Shown one piece after another: positions 46,258-57,390 of a stretch of 64,000 bases of DNA; positions within the stretch are counted from its first letter, which is position 1, and every line of letters begins with the position of its first letter. A program made the position numbers and the translations under genes. The notes beneath the pieces were generated by a model. The model searched no databases. It was not told the DNA's origin and was given only the letters and a program-made list of their open reading frames with translations. The DNA is from Rehmannia glutinosa (taxonomy: Eukaryota; Streptophyta; Magnoliopsida; Lamiales; Orobanchaceae): assembly GCA_016081115.2 (NCBI GenBank), contig JABTTQ020000074.1, positions 186,001 through 250,000 of the forward strand. The letters are read 5' to 3'.

Positions 46258-49200
46258 ATGGCATCAACCTATGATTTTGTCAAGTTAGGAAAGCAAATCC
46301 ACAGGGTCTCTTGTGGATTTCGACGGCATGGTGAAACAGGGTCCGACGACACCTTAGTGAAGAAAATTGCCGAGAAATTGGAAACATCCGGCCGAAATCG
46401 TTTCGGCGTTGGAATATCCGATGACCTATATGGAGGAGGTCGCACGAGTTCTACGTGAATGCCGAGACTCACGATGAAGGGATAAAGTCATCTGTTCATG
46501 GAAAGAAGTTCACCATCTCTCGCCAAGGATTTGGTGAACATCGCTCATTGCAAGCGGAAGGAGCATCGAAATCAACGATCTTTGATGTAAACCTGGCCGC
46601 TTGGAAGGAAATAGTCAAGCCCGACTATCTTTGATAAAATAGTTTACACAAACAAAAAGAGTTCTTTGAAGGAGGATTACCACAAACCGTTGGACATAGT
46701 TGCCAAATGCATAGACATCAAATTTGGCGGCTTTGACCAACTATCAAAAGCAAAGTTGATCATAATGGTGCGATCATTGAAGAAAAGAAAATAAATGGGG
46801 TTGAGTTTGTCACAGCAGACGCTGTAACGAATGGGAACAAATCCTTCAAGGAAGATGGTGCATTTGGAGGATCCTAGGATATGGCCGGATGATTGGCGGT
46901 GATGGAGGTGAAAGGAGTCCCTCTTAGACATGGAAAGGCGTTCCATGTAAACAAGAGGATGTTGAGATCAAACCTCTCAGCGCGCATTTAAGAGAACCCA
47001 CGCCAAGAGAGGCGACATGAGTGAGGGGAATCGGTGACCACCGAAGATACGATTGTTTCCTCTCCACCAAAGAAGAAAGTGCCCTGCGGTGCTAAGAAGA
47101 GATGTTGCTCTGCAAAGAAAGAAAAACAAACTCGCTCTTGCCCCCTGTAGCGAGTCACCGCCCGTAGCCGTGTCTCCCGCCCGCAAAGAAGAATGGGTCG
47201 AGAAGGACTCTCAAATACCTTCTCCGATCGTCAAAAAGAGGAGAATCGATAAGCCAAGATGGCAAGCTCCTCGGAAGAAAACACCAAGACGCCCCCGCCG
47301 CCAAGACTCGAGAAGAAACTCTCTCGAACCAGAAATTCCTCGGTACAAACTAGGAGACGAAGAAGAATCATCAAGCACTCCGAGCTTGAGAAACCGGCCG
47401 AGTCACCACTCACCGAGGAGCAGATACGAGAGCCGGCGGAGAAGTAGAGTCCCCGGATATAATTGATGAAACTTGACTAAGTCTGCCAAGGCGTCAGAGG
47501 CAAATCAAGAAAACATTTGTAGTCGCGGTGAGACACAAGAAGAAGCCGATAGAGCGATAGTGATGTGATGATCCTATCCCCACTTTACCCGGACATCCAA
47601 AATCGTCATGCGAGAGTGGAGGAAGTGGAAATTGAGTCGATCAAGGGAACAGTTCCAACGGCTCGAATTTATAGAAGAGGAAGAGGAAGCTGCCGAACTT
47701 CCTTGGAGTGACCACGCGTGGTCCAAGACTGGATGAAGAAACACGCACAGATATCTTGCGGATCTTCAAGGACAAGGAGAAGGAAAGACAGCGAGAGGAA
47801 GGCGAGGCACGTGAGAAGGCCAAAGATTCCGCCTCTATCACCGCACCTGAGTAACACACACATCATCTCCTTGATGTCTTATCTCATGATGATGAGGATC
47901 GGCATTTTGCCGCCCACGAAAAGTTGCAAATGCAAAGCAAGCAATGCACGAATCGAGAATCCTTCACGAGAAAAGATTGATGGAGGGACCGGGGAGAGTC
48001 CTCCAAAACACGGTGAAATTGATCCAATGGGAGTGGTTCAAAGAAATCGCCACCGTTATTCTTGCCACCACTTCCCGACTCACTCGGAAGAAGGAATTAA
48101 GGGCTGGCGATGAAACCGGGTTAGTGGGGACCCCGGTTGAGCCAACCCCTAATGAAGGTGTCCTACCACCGCCCCAACGGGGTGAACACTCGGTAGATAC
48201 AACCGGGAGTTTGGAGACGAGTGACCCCATTCCAAGTCACTCGGTGGTGCGCCACCGAGGTGGGAAACTCCTCCACCGCTGCGGCAAGGTCGGAGAAAGT
48301 CTGCTGAGATGACTCCACGACGAATCTAGGAGGCGAAGTGGAGAAGAAACAACCACAAAGTACACATCAAGTTGTCATCAACGAAGCTCGGGAGCGATTG
48401 AGATTGTCTCGGCTAAGGTGCCAACCTCTCGCAGCTAATGACGCTGGCGATGCGGTCGAGGCACGAGGAAGGAACAACCCCGGGAGTTAACACTGCAGGC
48501 GATGAAAGTGCAATCCATGGGGTTGAGACTCCAATGGATGCCACCACGAGAAGACCCTAAGCATACGGTGACATCAGCCGAAAGGGAGGTCCAAGGCCTC
48601 ACCTGCGGTTGAGTCGTAGGAGGTAATGAAGGCCACGGGAGGTTGAGACTTCCGGGGTATAGAAGTCAAGTAAAGAACATCCCTCCGCTATCATTGATCC
48701 ATCTCGCAAAGGAGATAAGCGCTTCATGATTCCCAGGATAATCGATGTAACCTTTTTGGGATCGGAAGCGACGAAGAAGTTTGAGTCATCCCCGTGACCG
48801 ATCCAAAAGACTCACCGCAGATGTTCCCGGCCAAAGACGAGCAAGTCGATCTCAAGACTACTCGTCAAACTTTCAATTTTGATGATGAGCCACCAATGGA
48901 AATCTCATCATCGTCCGATGACGCTCGATAAGGCCGAGGACCGATCCACTCAATTGGAGAAACCAAGTGAGACCAACGAAGGCTGTTGAGGCGATTGAGG
49001 CTCGGCAAGTCGGGTCCACTTCACAAAAGACCCCACAAACAGAGTCCACCGCACGGGCTCCTCAAGCTGCAGCGGGTTCGACTCAAAAGGAACTTCACGT
49101 GCACCTCTCATCATTGAACAAATCCCAAGAGGCGTGATGATTCCTTTGTAGAATCATTTCCTTTCTCCCTGGAGGTACCCGACCTCCCGAAGAGTCGAAG

Positions 49201-50741
49201 AACGAGCTCGCACGCTTCCACGAGACCAGCTCCTGTCATTCCGTCGGTACCATCGTTCGGTGACTATGACTTTTGACGTTGCATGGCCATCAGCCGAAAC
49301 TTGGAAGAAACAAATTGAAGTTCGGGAGGTGTTCAAGGCATTATTTGCTGAAATTGAACGGATGGAGAGGCACCAGGCCTCTATGGACATGCGATCGACA
49401 ACAGAGATGCCAACCTTACTGGCGACTTGAGAGGCATAACAATCGGGATCGGGAATGGTGGCAACAAAGAACAAACAATGCGTGTAGAACAAGAATCTTC
49501 AGGACATTGTTCAACAAGTCTTTGGTATGGAGAGTGAGAATGCCGATGCAAAAACGAAATTGAGAGAACACATTGAGCACATGCATGAAGCTCACATCGC
49601 CGAGATAAAGTGCTGCGTGAGCAAAATAAGAGTGATCTTCGGCGTATGGAAGAAAACATGGATAGAAAATTCAGCCTTCTCATGGATGAGATGAAGCTAA
49701 TTTGAGCAGAGTCCAACGCTACTCGCTCCGAATTTCGTGTCGCATACACCGCAGCGGACTCGAAGCGAACTCGGCTATCGCCAGGCTCGACTTCCGCTTG
49801 CCAAGATATGTTTCAGTGTTCCTCTCTCCTTTGATGATGCCAAAAAGGGGGAAGAGGAATACTTTAAAGCGCTAAAGAGATCTCGAAGTTTGAAAAGGAG
49901 GAAGCGGTTGTAAAGGGAAAGACAGTGAGGAAGTGTCAAAACAAAAGAAAGAAAAGTCCGTTGAGGGGGAAGGATCAAAAGATGTGACCTTGATGATTGC
50001 ACAAACCCCCAACAAGGTCTTGTCACGGTGACATTATCAAACAAACTCCCGGTGACTCGCCACTCCAACACTCTGCTATATCTATGGCCGAAAAGAGAAA
50101 AACAATTGAAGCGGGGATGGAGGAAGTGGAAGGAAGAATGGATGCCCGAGTTATGAACATCTTGAAACAACATGGAGGCATTCCGGTGAGACGAGAGACA
50201 CTTATGACATCTCGGATGTCGGGACCGAGCCACGATCGTTGATGAATTTAAAACGCCGCATCTCGAAGGATACTTTGCAAAAATGTCATGGCTCAAGCTT
50301 GGGACTTATCGGGAAAAGGGTCTCACGTTATGTGAAGAAGGCCGACGACAGACTCACGGCGATCGCTCTGCTAGTCACTCCATTGGTCACTCATTTGGAA
50401 AGAAGAAGACCCCAGTCTGACAATACACGCCGCAGGTAGAGGAAGAAGCGTGGTGGAGGAAGAGGTTTGAGACTCCAGGCCTCTCCCAAAAAACATTGAG
50501 TACGTAGATCCGGGCAAGAAAGAAGGGATCTCATCAATGTCTTGACCAAGTAGCCAATTTGCAAGTGGCTAAAAGTAATCTTGAGTATGCGAAAAGAATA
50601 GAAGAAGAAAATAAGAGACAAACTCGGCTATGGGAGGAAAGACAAGAGAGATTAAGAAGAGATAAAGCTGCCGGAAGGCATATGAAAAAAGAAGAAGGCG
50701 GTGACGATGAGAAAAAGAGAAGAAGAGCGAGAAGATCTTGA
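46258..50741 (+). pseudogene. C2 third ORF region (SIRE env-like position), broken
   Basis: ATG 46258 gives MASTYDFVKLGKQIHRVSCG. After a frameshift near 46440 it continues EFYVNAETHDEGIKSSVHGK and FTISRQGFG, a pattern like the N-terminal domain of plant transposon-associated proteins. The middle (47000-49250) is charged and rich in Pro, Ser, Glu and Lys with many frame changes. Coiled-coil-like Glu/Arg/Met stretches follow at 49560-49700, 50084-50240 (KRKTIEAGMEEVEGRMDARV) and 50559-50741 (YAKRIEEENKRQTRLWEERQ), ending in a basic KKRRRARRS. I see no convincing signal peptide or membrane anchor, so an envelope function cannot be supported from the sequence. Confidence 0.6.
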
Positions 50742-51034
50742 ACAAGATGAAAGAAGGAGACAATGAAGGAGATGAAGTGTTCTTTGTCCACCCCTTCATG
50801 TATTTTACTATGTAAATACATACTATGTAAGTCTTACGCAATAAAGCTATAAAAATTTTTTCGTGTAGACAAATGTTTTGCACGATACACCTTGTAAACT
50901 TGATTGTGTAAAAGAACAAGAATGTTATGATCAATAAAAGGATTGATTCTACGCATACATTCTATGTGAATACACTATCTCAGTATGTATCTTTGCTATT
51001 TACATTTTTGAATGTTTTAAGTTTTGACATCATC

Positions 51035-51048
51035 AAAAAGGGGGAAAT
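51035..51048 (+). other. C2 polypurine tract
   Basis: AAAAAGGGGGAAAT lies directly before TGTTGGGAAATTT. Confidence 0.85.
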
Positions 51049-52594
51049 TGTTGGGAAATTTATTGTTTAGATTTTGATGAATGCCATGTAAGACTTAGAA
51101 TAGGAAGTTGGCACCCCAATTTTGTTGTAAACGCATTGTAATAAATAGGGTGGTCAAGTGAGTTAAGTCACTATGCCCAAACATGCAAGAAGACAATGGA
51201 GACTAGAAGGAAGACTCATTGCAAGACGGTGAGTATGGCAAAGAAGAGAAGACGGGAACTCTCATCAAGGAGCAAGCGAGATGCGGTGAGTGGAGTATCG
51301 GTCAAGTCAACTAAAGAAAAGCAAGTCTCAAGTTGAGGTGGAAGAGTCATCCATGATTGGAAGTCGACTCTAAGTCACCTGGGGAAAGCAAGGAAATGCG
51401 GTCAAGTCGAGATAATCGAAAAAGATCCGTTGTAAGTAAATCAAGAGAATTACTTAAACAAGTAATATCTCCATGCTACCTTTCTCGAAGTGCTCGATCC
51501 CGGAAGCGTGCAAAAGGAATAAACAATGGGAAGCACTACACCGTGTCGAACTACGAAAAGGTGAAGAACAATTCATACGAGGAAATGGCAATTCCAAGGA
51601 TCATGCAACAAGACAACAAGCGACCACAAGTGACTTTCAAAAATAAGCATATCTCTTCAACGGCGATTTTTGAAAGATCACTATAAAAGGCCGAGGAATG
51701 ACTACGAGAGAAGGTGACTGAACCACAAACATTCAAGCAATTATTAGAATCAGTAAATGAAATATTCTCAAGTTATTAAACGCTCAATCCTCAAGCCTAC
51801 ACTACGAAGAACATCAATCCAACACTCACTGTGAAGGAAAGATAACTTCAATCGGTTGAAGAGGAAATCATGAAGAATCAAGGGTCTACATTCCACGAAG
51901 GATGTAGGAAGGTTCAAGGTCGAACAAGTCTTGAGCTTTTGGAGGACTTCGTGATCAAATCCAAAGAGCTTGAGCAAGTGGGTTGTAGTAGCAAGGTAGC
52001 TGCCTGTGAAGAAGCCGAGTCGTACGAGAAGCCGCCTGAGTGATCAAGGCGTCTCGATCGAGTCCCAAAGGATCAAGTCGTTTGTGTGATCAAGACTTGT
52101 GATCCGGACGGGTACATTACCACTTTGTATCGATCAATACCTAGTGGATTCCTCCAAGAGTTGGAGAAGAGAGGAGTAGAAGAATTACCCCATCTTCGAA
52201 CCTCTATAAAAATCTTATTGTGTCATTTACATTTCAAAGACTTTAATTCTTGCATCATATCTGTTTAATTCTCACGACATATTTGCTATCCATTAGATAA
52301 CCTCTAAGTCTTTAAATCAAGCTCTAAATCTCTACTTAACCAAACTTAAGGGTGTTAAGTCTTCCAATGAAAACAAACCACGATTGAGTTAATTTAGACT
52401 TAACGGTTGAGTTATTCCATCAACGGCTCGATTGAGTGCATTTGAGAGATTAACTCTTGATTAACTAAATTGGTCATCCACCAAGGACACTTGTGTAGTA
52501 GATCAACTCGAATTTTTAAAAGGACTAAATCAAAAATTTGGTAAGGTTTTCAACCCCCTTCTAAACCTTACACTTACACCCCTTGGGACCTACA
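51049..52594 (+). repeat. C2 3' LTR, 1546 bp
   Basis: It pairs with 38650-40198, with TATA box TATAAAAGG at 51682-51690, and ends GGGACCTACA. It differs from the 5' LTR mainly by 1-4 base indels in G/C-containing words. Confidence 0.9.
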
Positions 52595-52631
52595 AGTGGT
52601 ATCGAGCGGTTGGTTCATTGAGCCTTCCGCA
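52595..52631 (+). other. Extra PBS and leader sequence beyond the C2 3' LTR
   Basis: The 37 bases after the 3' LTR repeat the first 38 bases of the internal region at 40199-40236 (AGTGGTATCGAGCGGTTGG, then TTCATTGAGCCTTCCGCA), and then flanking intron-like sequence begins. Confidence 0.85.
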
Positions 52632-53100
52632 TAAAAATTCACAGAACAACTAATAATATCTCATAAAAACAACTTGAACAACTAATACTTTTCAGTGTAA
52701 TAACTAATACTATTGAGAGTAACTAGTAATACAAAATGCCAATCACCATCAACATAAAAAACAGAGCTAACAACTTAACAACACATAAAAACAGAGAGAT
52801 CATTACTAATACTTTACATGATAACAACTAATACTATTCAAACTAACTACTACTCCATTTAAAAAAAAAAGATTTTCAAAACAAAAAATATTTTGATAAA
52901 GTAAATGTGCACTAACAAAACCTCTGAACTAACAATAAACACATAAACCAACAAAAATAAACAAAAATCTATAGAGAAACTAGAAACTAGGGTTTCAAAA
53001 TCTAGAATTCCAAACAAACCAGCACAAACTTTAAACCCTAGATATAAAAACTCGACGAAACTACTGTTTTAAAAGTCCAGAAATCGTAAAAACCCTAGTA
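52632..53100. repeat. Continuation of the ULP intron with ACAACTAATACTTTT repeats
   Basis: AACAACTAATA(A/C)T words occur at 52646, 52679, 52696, 52803 and 52825, the same family as at 14602 and 15411, so this flank belongs to the locus interrupted by C2. No coding exon is recognisable. Confidence 0.65.
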
Positions 53101-53560
53101 CGAAGCAGAAATTACCTTTTGAAGGTACACGAAGACCGCTGATCTTTTGAAGGAACACGAACACACTAAATGTGAACTTCAAAAAACTCTCGATGAAAAA
53201 CTCCGAATAGTGAACTTCGATTTCGAACAAACCTTCTGCAAATGTAGAAAACCAATCTTCCGAAAGACAAAAAGTTCGAAATGAAATTGTACGTGAGAGA
53301 AAAATAACTTTGAAATTACGGTTCAGTTTGAATAGGGGAGTGGGAACAGTTACTACCAAAAAACCCGCTGAAATTGAAAAGTCATGTATAAAATTACAAA
53401 AATATCGCGCGAAAATTACAAAAATACCTACTAGGAGGAAATTACAAAACTGCCATACGGGTCGCGGGACAGATAAGATTTTCCTCGCATATTTCTCAAA
53501 TACAACATGGGTTTGTCATATAAAGGTTATTATAAGTTAACATTTTAAATTTCTCTAAAA
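53101..53560. other. Probable 5' end of the ULP locus or its element terminus
   Basis: A minus-strand open frame (53069-53359) has no recognisable domain and may be first-exon or leader sequence. At 53390-53455 the word AAATTACAAAA(A/T)(A/T) recurs four times. This repeated, GC-mixed edge may be the terminal region of the Mutator-like element, but the left end is lost in C1 so no terminal inverted repeat can be matched. Confidence 0.3.
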
Positions 53561-53621
53561 AAAAGTTAACAATTTAAATGTACTAATATAAAAAGTTAGC
53601 ATTTTAAATAAAAAAAAAACC

Positions 53622-53757
53622 ATCAATAACTTGTAGCTCAAGTGGTATCAGTAACCCTTTAAGGGTGTTAACCATAGTTCGAACCCTGTATCTTTCAGTT
53701 TATTTGAAATTCTCCAACTTGTACTCCCAGCTTATTAAAAAAAATAATAAAAAAAAC
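53622..53757 (+). repeat. tRNA-derived SINE
   Basis: The RNA polymerase III box A TAGCTCAAGTGGTA is at 53634-53647 and box B AGTTCGAACCC is at 53676-53686, 42 bases apart, as in plant tRNA-derived SINEs. The body continues to an A-rich 3' tail (AAAAAAAATAATAAAAAAAA) ending near 53757. A clear target-site duplication was not found. The word GTGGTATCAG here is the tRNA-like box A, not a retrotransposon PBS. Confidence 0.75.
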
Positions 53758-54130
53758 GAGAGAGAGAAAGAAAGACAGCCAAGAAATTCCAACTTACAAT
53801 GTGAAAGAGCTTTAACAAGTGGAAAATGGTCATTTCAGGCATTTTTTCCACAAATAAACCAAAGAAGTCAAGCTCTTTTGGTCGTTGCAAAATGGTAGTC
53901 GTCCCTCTTTGCTGCCCAGTCTTAAGCTCCCCCAGTTGAAAAAACTAGAAATGCAAGAAAAAATGATGATGAAAGATTGGCCTCCCTTCTTTGACCCGAA
54001 AATCAACAGTGCCAGAATGAAAAATTATTTTTAAACATATTATTATTGCTTCAATTTTATACTATCATAATCCCAGTCGACTCCCAGGTTTCCATTAAAC
54101 ATCAAAGATCCAAGCTCTCAAATATCCCAG
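53758..54130 (+). promoter_or_regulatory. Promoter and first noncoding exon of the BIR1-like gene (inferred)
   Basis: No coding sequence. A TATA-like TTTTATACTATC lies at 54054-54065. If the donor at 54131 is real, the first, untranslated exon ends at CAAATATCCCAG, 54130. Confidence 0.4.
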
Positions 54131-54920
54131 GTAATTTTTTTCTCTCTCTCTTTTTTTTTTTCTCAATCTTTTATAAGTAGTTCCTACATGAGTAATTATT
54201 TGTTCGATTTTATTTATTTTGTTTGTGAGTTGTTTATTCATGTTGTAGTTGATTTCTACTGCAGCCTTAGAATTCTTTCAGGAAGACTTGATTTTTCTTT
54301 CTCATCTCTTGGTGTTGGTCAATTGATAAAAACCCCTTTTTTACTTTCTTGATAGAACTTTGTGGTATTTCAGGTGGGATTCTTGTGAAAAAAATTGCAT
54401 TTTTTTTCTTGATTGGAGCCTGTAAATTTGTGCTTGCTGGGTGTATAGTTGAGTGAATTTGTACTTTTTTTTTCCTTTTTGCGATTTCTAGTCTTCTCTG
54501 AAAGGAAGATTTTTTTTTTTTTTTTTTTTATTCTTTTCCCCGTTTGTTTGGCTTTGTATTTAGATTTTTGTTGAATTTGTTTCTTTATTTTGTTGGTGGA
54601 GCTGCTCTATCCTACCTTACCGGTTACTCATGTTCATGTTCTTCTTTTCTCCTATTTAATTATGAATTACATATGTTATATTTGCTTTTTATTTTTTTAC
54701 TCATTCATAATCTCATGCCAGTGAACCACTAGTACTTAGTGTGATATATATGTAAAGTTTTTAAGTGATTTGTGATTTCTCTTACATTGACTTTCCCTTG
54801 GTTGTTGCAGTAGATGAATTATTATTGTAACTTTACCTTTATTCTCCTAACCCCTTTCACTTTTACTCGAACCCGTGTTTTTTTGACGGTTTGATCGTGT
54901 TGAGTTTCGTTTTGTTTCAG
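54131..54920 (+). other. Probable 5' UTR intron of the BIR1-like gene
   Basis: Donor CCCAG|GTAATT at 54131 and acceptor TTTTGTTTCAG|GAAAA at 54911-54920 enclose 790 bp of T-rich sequence with no coding potential. The start codon follows 75 bases later. This is inferred from splice-site likeness only. Confidence 0.5.
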
Positions 54921-54995
54921 GAAAACCCCGTCATAAAATGAGGCTTGACATGTGCCAATCTTGATTTGTTTCACATTCTTGCTTCCCTTTAGGCT

Positions 54996-57390
54996 ATGGC
55001 GATTGAGCTGATGAGAATAATATCGGATTTTAGAGCTCCTTCTGCTCTTATTAGCATCCTTGTTTTCTTGCTCTTAACCGAACCACCGTTCAGCCATGCT
55101 GCTCAAAGTGACGTCGACTGCCTCAGAGCAATAAGGGATTCTTTGGAAGACCCGTCAAACAACTTAGCATCTACGTGGAATTTCGATAACAGTACAGAAG
55201 GATTTATTTGTAGGTTCACTGGGATCGAATGCTGGCATGAGAATGAGAACAGGGTCTTAAATATCCGATTGCCCAACATGGGACTAAGGGGCGAGTTTCC
55301 TCAAGGAATTATCGGTTGCGAGTCTCTAACAGGCTTAGATCTTTCTAACAACAATATCAATGGAACTATTCCGAATAATATCTCAAGGTTAATTGCCTTT
55401 GTCACGACTCTTGATCTTTCGTCCAACTGGTTATCTGGAGAGATCCCCGTTGATCTTGCAAATTGCTCGTACTTGAATGTCCTGAGACTCGACAACAACC
55501 AGTTGACCGGTCAAATCCCTCCTCAGATTGGTCAGCTTAACCGAATGAAGACATTTACTGTGACAAGAAATCGATTGAGTGGACAAGTTCCGGTTTTCGT
55601 AAATTCGACTATTCCGGCTGAGAGCTATGCAGATAATGCTGGACTTTGTGGTGATCCTTTGCCTCGTTGTCGAGGCCCTTCAAGGAAAACCCACACTCCG
55701 ACGATCATCGGAGCAGCTATTGGTGGGATAACTATTGCGGCTCTGGGAGTCATTATTGGTATGTTCTTCTTGCGTAAGGCGTCTAGGAAAAAGAAGGAAG
55801 AAGATCCTCTAGGCAACAAATGGGCAAGGAATATCAAGGGTGCCAAACACTTTAAGGCAAGATAGATTTGGTGTTTTTTATATGTATTTTTTTTAAATTT
55901 TTTTACAGCTAGTGTAAAATATTATATAACATTTCTTTATGGGATAATTACAAAAAAAGCCCTGAGATTTGGGCTAGTTACAAAAAAAATTAGAGATGTT
56001 TCAAAATTACGAAGAGCCCCCTCAGGTTTAATTATGTTTTAAATTTAAGAGGGTAATTGTAATATTTCTATAAATATCCGGGGGGTTTAAAAATGTTTTT
56101 TTTTGCTTATGAAGGGGGGGAAATGTAAGATGGCATACCTCTGGAGTTTTTTGTATTTAGCCCGAACCTCGGGCTTTTTTTTTTTAATTATCCCTTTATT
56201 TATTTAATCACATTGTCACTATTCTATGTTACAATCTGGAAGTTCCTTCAAAATGGTGTTAATGCATCACAAGTTTCTTAGATCCATTTTTTTGACCATT
56301 GTATGTGCATGAAATATTTTGGTTTTATCATCTATACAAGGAATGATCATAACAGACTTTTGTCTTCTTTTTCCAGCTTTCTATGTTTGAGAAATCAGTT
56401 TCGAAAATGAGCCTAAGTGATCTCATGAAGGCTACTAATGACTTCAGCAAAGAGAATATAATCGGGACAGGAAGAACTGGGTCCGTGTACAAGGCAGTAC
56501 TCGAAGACGGAACCTCTCTAATGGTGAAGAGATTGCAGGACACACAACACTCGGAAAAAGAATTTATCTCCGAGATGACTACTTTAGGTAATATAAAACA
56601 CCGAAACTTGGTTCCACTTCTAGGTTATTGTGTGGCTAAAAACGAACGATTCTTAGTCTATAAGTACATGCCAAACGGAACTCTACACGATAAGCTACAC
56701 GTCGTGAACGACGGCGACAAAATTATGGATTGGCCTCTGAGGCTCAAAGTCGGGATTAGGGCTGCGAAAGGATTCGCATGGCTCCACCACAGTTGCAATC
56801 CGCGTATCATCCACCGAAACATTAGTTCAAATTGCATTTTATTGGACGCGGACTACGAACCAAAAATATCCGATTTCGGACTCGCTAGGCTCATGAATCC
56901 CGTTGATACTCATTTGAGTACGTTCGTGAACGGCGAATTTGGCGACTTAGGTTATGTTGCTCCGGAGTACGCTAGAACCCTGATGGCCACCCCAAAAGGG
57001 GACGTCTATAGTTTTGGTGTCGTGCTTCTGGAGTTAGTGACGGGCGAAAAACCGACCCATGTGGCTAAAGCTCCGGAAAGCTTTAAGGGAAATCTAGCCG
57101 AGTGGATATCACAACTCTCAAGCGCGTCTAAGCTTCATGATGCGATCGATACGTCCTTGGTGGGGAAAGGTTACGATGACGAGCTTTTCCAGTTTCTTAA
57201 GGTTGCTTGTAGTTGTGTGCTGCCGGGTCATAAAGAGAGACCGACCATGTTTGAGGTGTACCAGCTGTTAAGAGCCGTTGGCCAACGGTACGATTTCACT
57301 ACAGAAGATGATTTGTTGGTGTTATCGGATGCAGGGAATGCTGACGGACTAGTGGAACTCATTGTCGCTCGAGATGTAAAGGAGAGCTAA
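54996..57390 (+). CDS. BIR1: BIR1-like LRR receptor kinase, two coding exons
   Basis: Exons 54996-55856 and 56377-57390 join in frame to 624 residues, the length usual for BIR1-type kinases. Signal peptide about 1-36 (hydrophobic SALISILVFLLL, cleavage near HAA). Then a Cys-paired LRR cap, about five LRRs (85-200; LTGLDLSNNNINGTIP), a Cys pair LCGDPLPRC, one membrane helix 236-259 and a basic stop-transfer KASRKKK. The kinase domain begins after KSVSKMSLSDLMKATNDF: glycine loop GTGRTGSVYK, lysine in LMVKRL, DFG in ISDFGLA, APEY. The catalytic loop reads HRN instead of HRD, as in BIR1 relatives. BIR proteins sit in the plasma membrane, bind BAK1/SERK co-receptors and restrain immune signalling and cell death. 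It is the only intact host gene here. Confidence 0.92.
55857..56376 (+). other. GC-AG intron of the BIR1-like gene, 520 bp
   Basis: The only donor that keeps the frame is AAG|GCAAGA at 55856/55857; reading on meets TAG at 55863-55865. The acceptor is TTTTTCCAG|CTTTCT, ending 56376. Exon 1 has exactly 287 codons, so the intron is phase 0. It carries a MITE. Confidence 0.85.
55941..56194. mobile_element. MITE with ~26 bp terminal inverted repeats in the intron
   Basis: The left end GGGATAATTACAAAAAAAGC and the right end GGGCTTTTTTTTTTAATTATCCC (reading to 56194) are inverted copies. TTTAT flanks it on both sides (55936-55940 and 56195-56199), a 5 bp target-site duplication. The element is 254 bp with no ORF. 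The superfamily is not certain. Confidence 0.8.

Larger units (their letters stand above)
38650..52631 (+). mobile_element. SIRE-like Ty1/copia element C2, about 13.9 kb, decayed
   Basis: LTR 38650-40198, PBS, gag, pol, a ~5.3 kb third-ORF region, PPT and LTR 51049-52594 follow in order; 37 further bases of leader sequence (52595-52631) lie beyond the 3' LTR. Domain order protease-integrase-RT-RNase H is that of Ty1/copia. Large size, an extra 3' ORF region and the AAAAAGGGGGAAATTG tract are typical of the SIRE/Maximus lineage. All ORFs are broken. Flanks ATTAA (left) and TAAAA (right) are not a clear target-site duplication. It lies in an intron of the ULP pseudogene. Confidence 0.9.

Noticed and set aside
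47053..47466. 137-codon basic ORF as a nuclear protein gene
   Set aside because: It is a frame piece of the decayed third ORF of C2, and overlapping frames are equally open.
53069..53359. 96-codon minus-strand ORF as a gene
   Set aside because: Phe-rich with no recognised domain; more likely leader sequence of the ULP locus or chance.
53636..53700. A functional tRNA gene or a retrotransposon PBS at AAGTGGTATCAG
   Set aside because: Box A and B are present, but no cloverleaf with acceptor stem could be seen and the sequence runs on into an A-rich tail, as in a SINE. No LTR lies next to it.
54996..55865. Exon 1 of the BIR1-like gene as a separate kinase-less LRR protein
   Set aside because: The second ORF starts right where the family continues, the frames join exactly at GCAAG and CAG splice sites, and the total length fits the family. 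A truncated isoform by intron retention remains possible.
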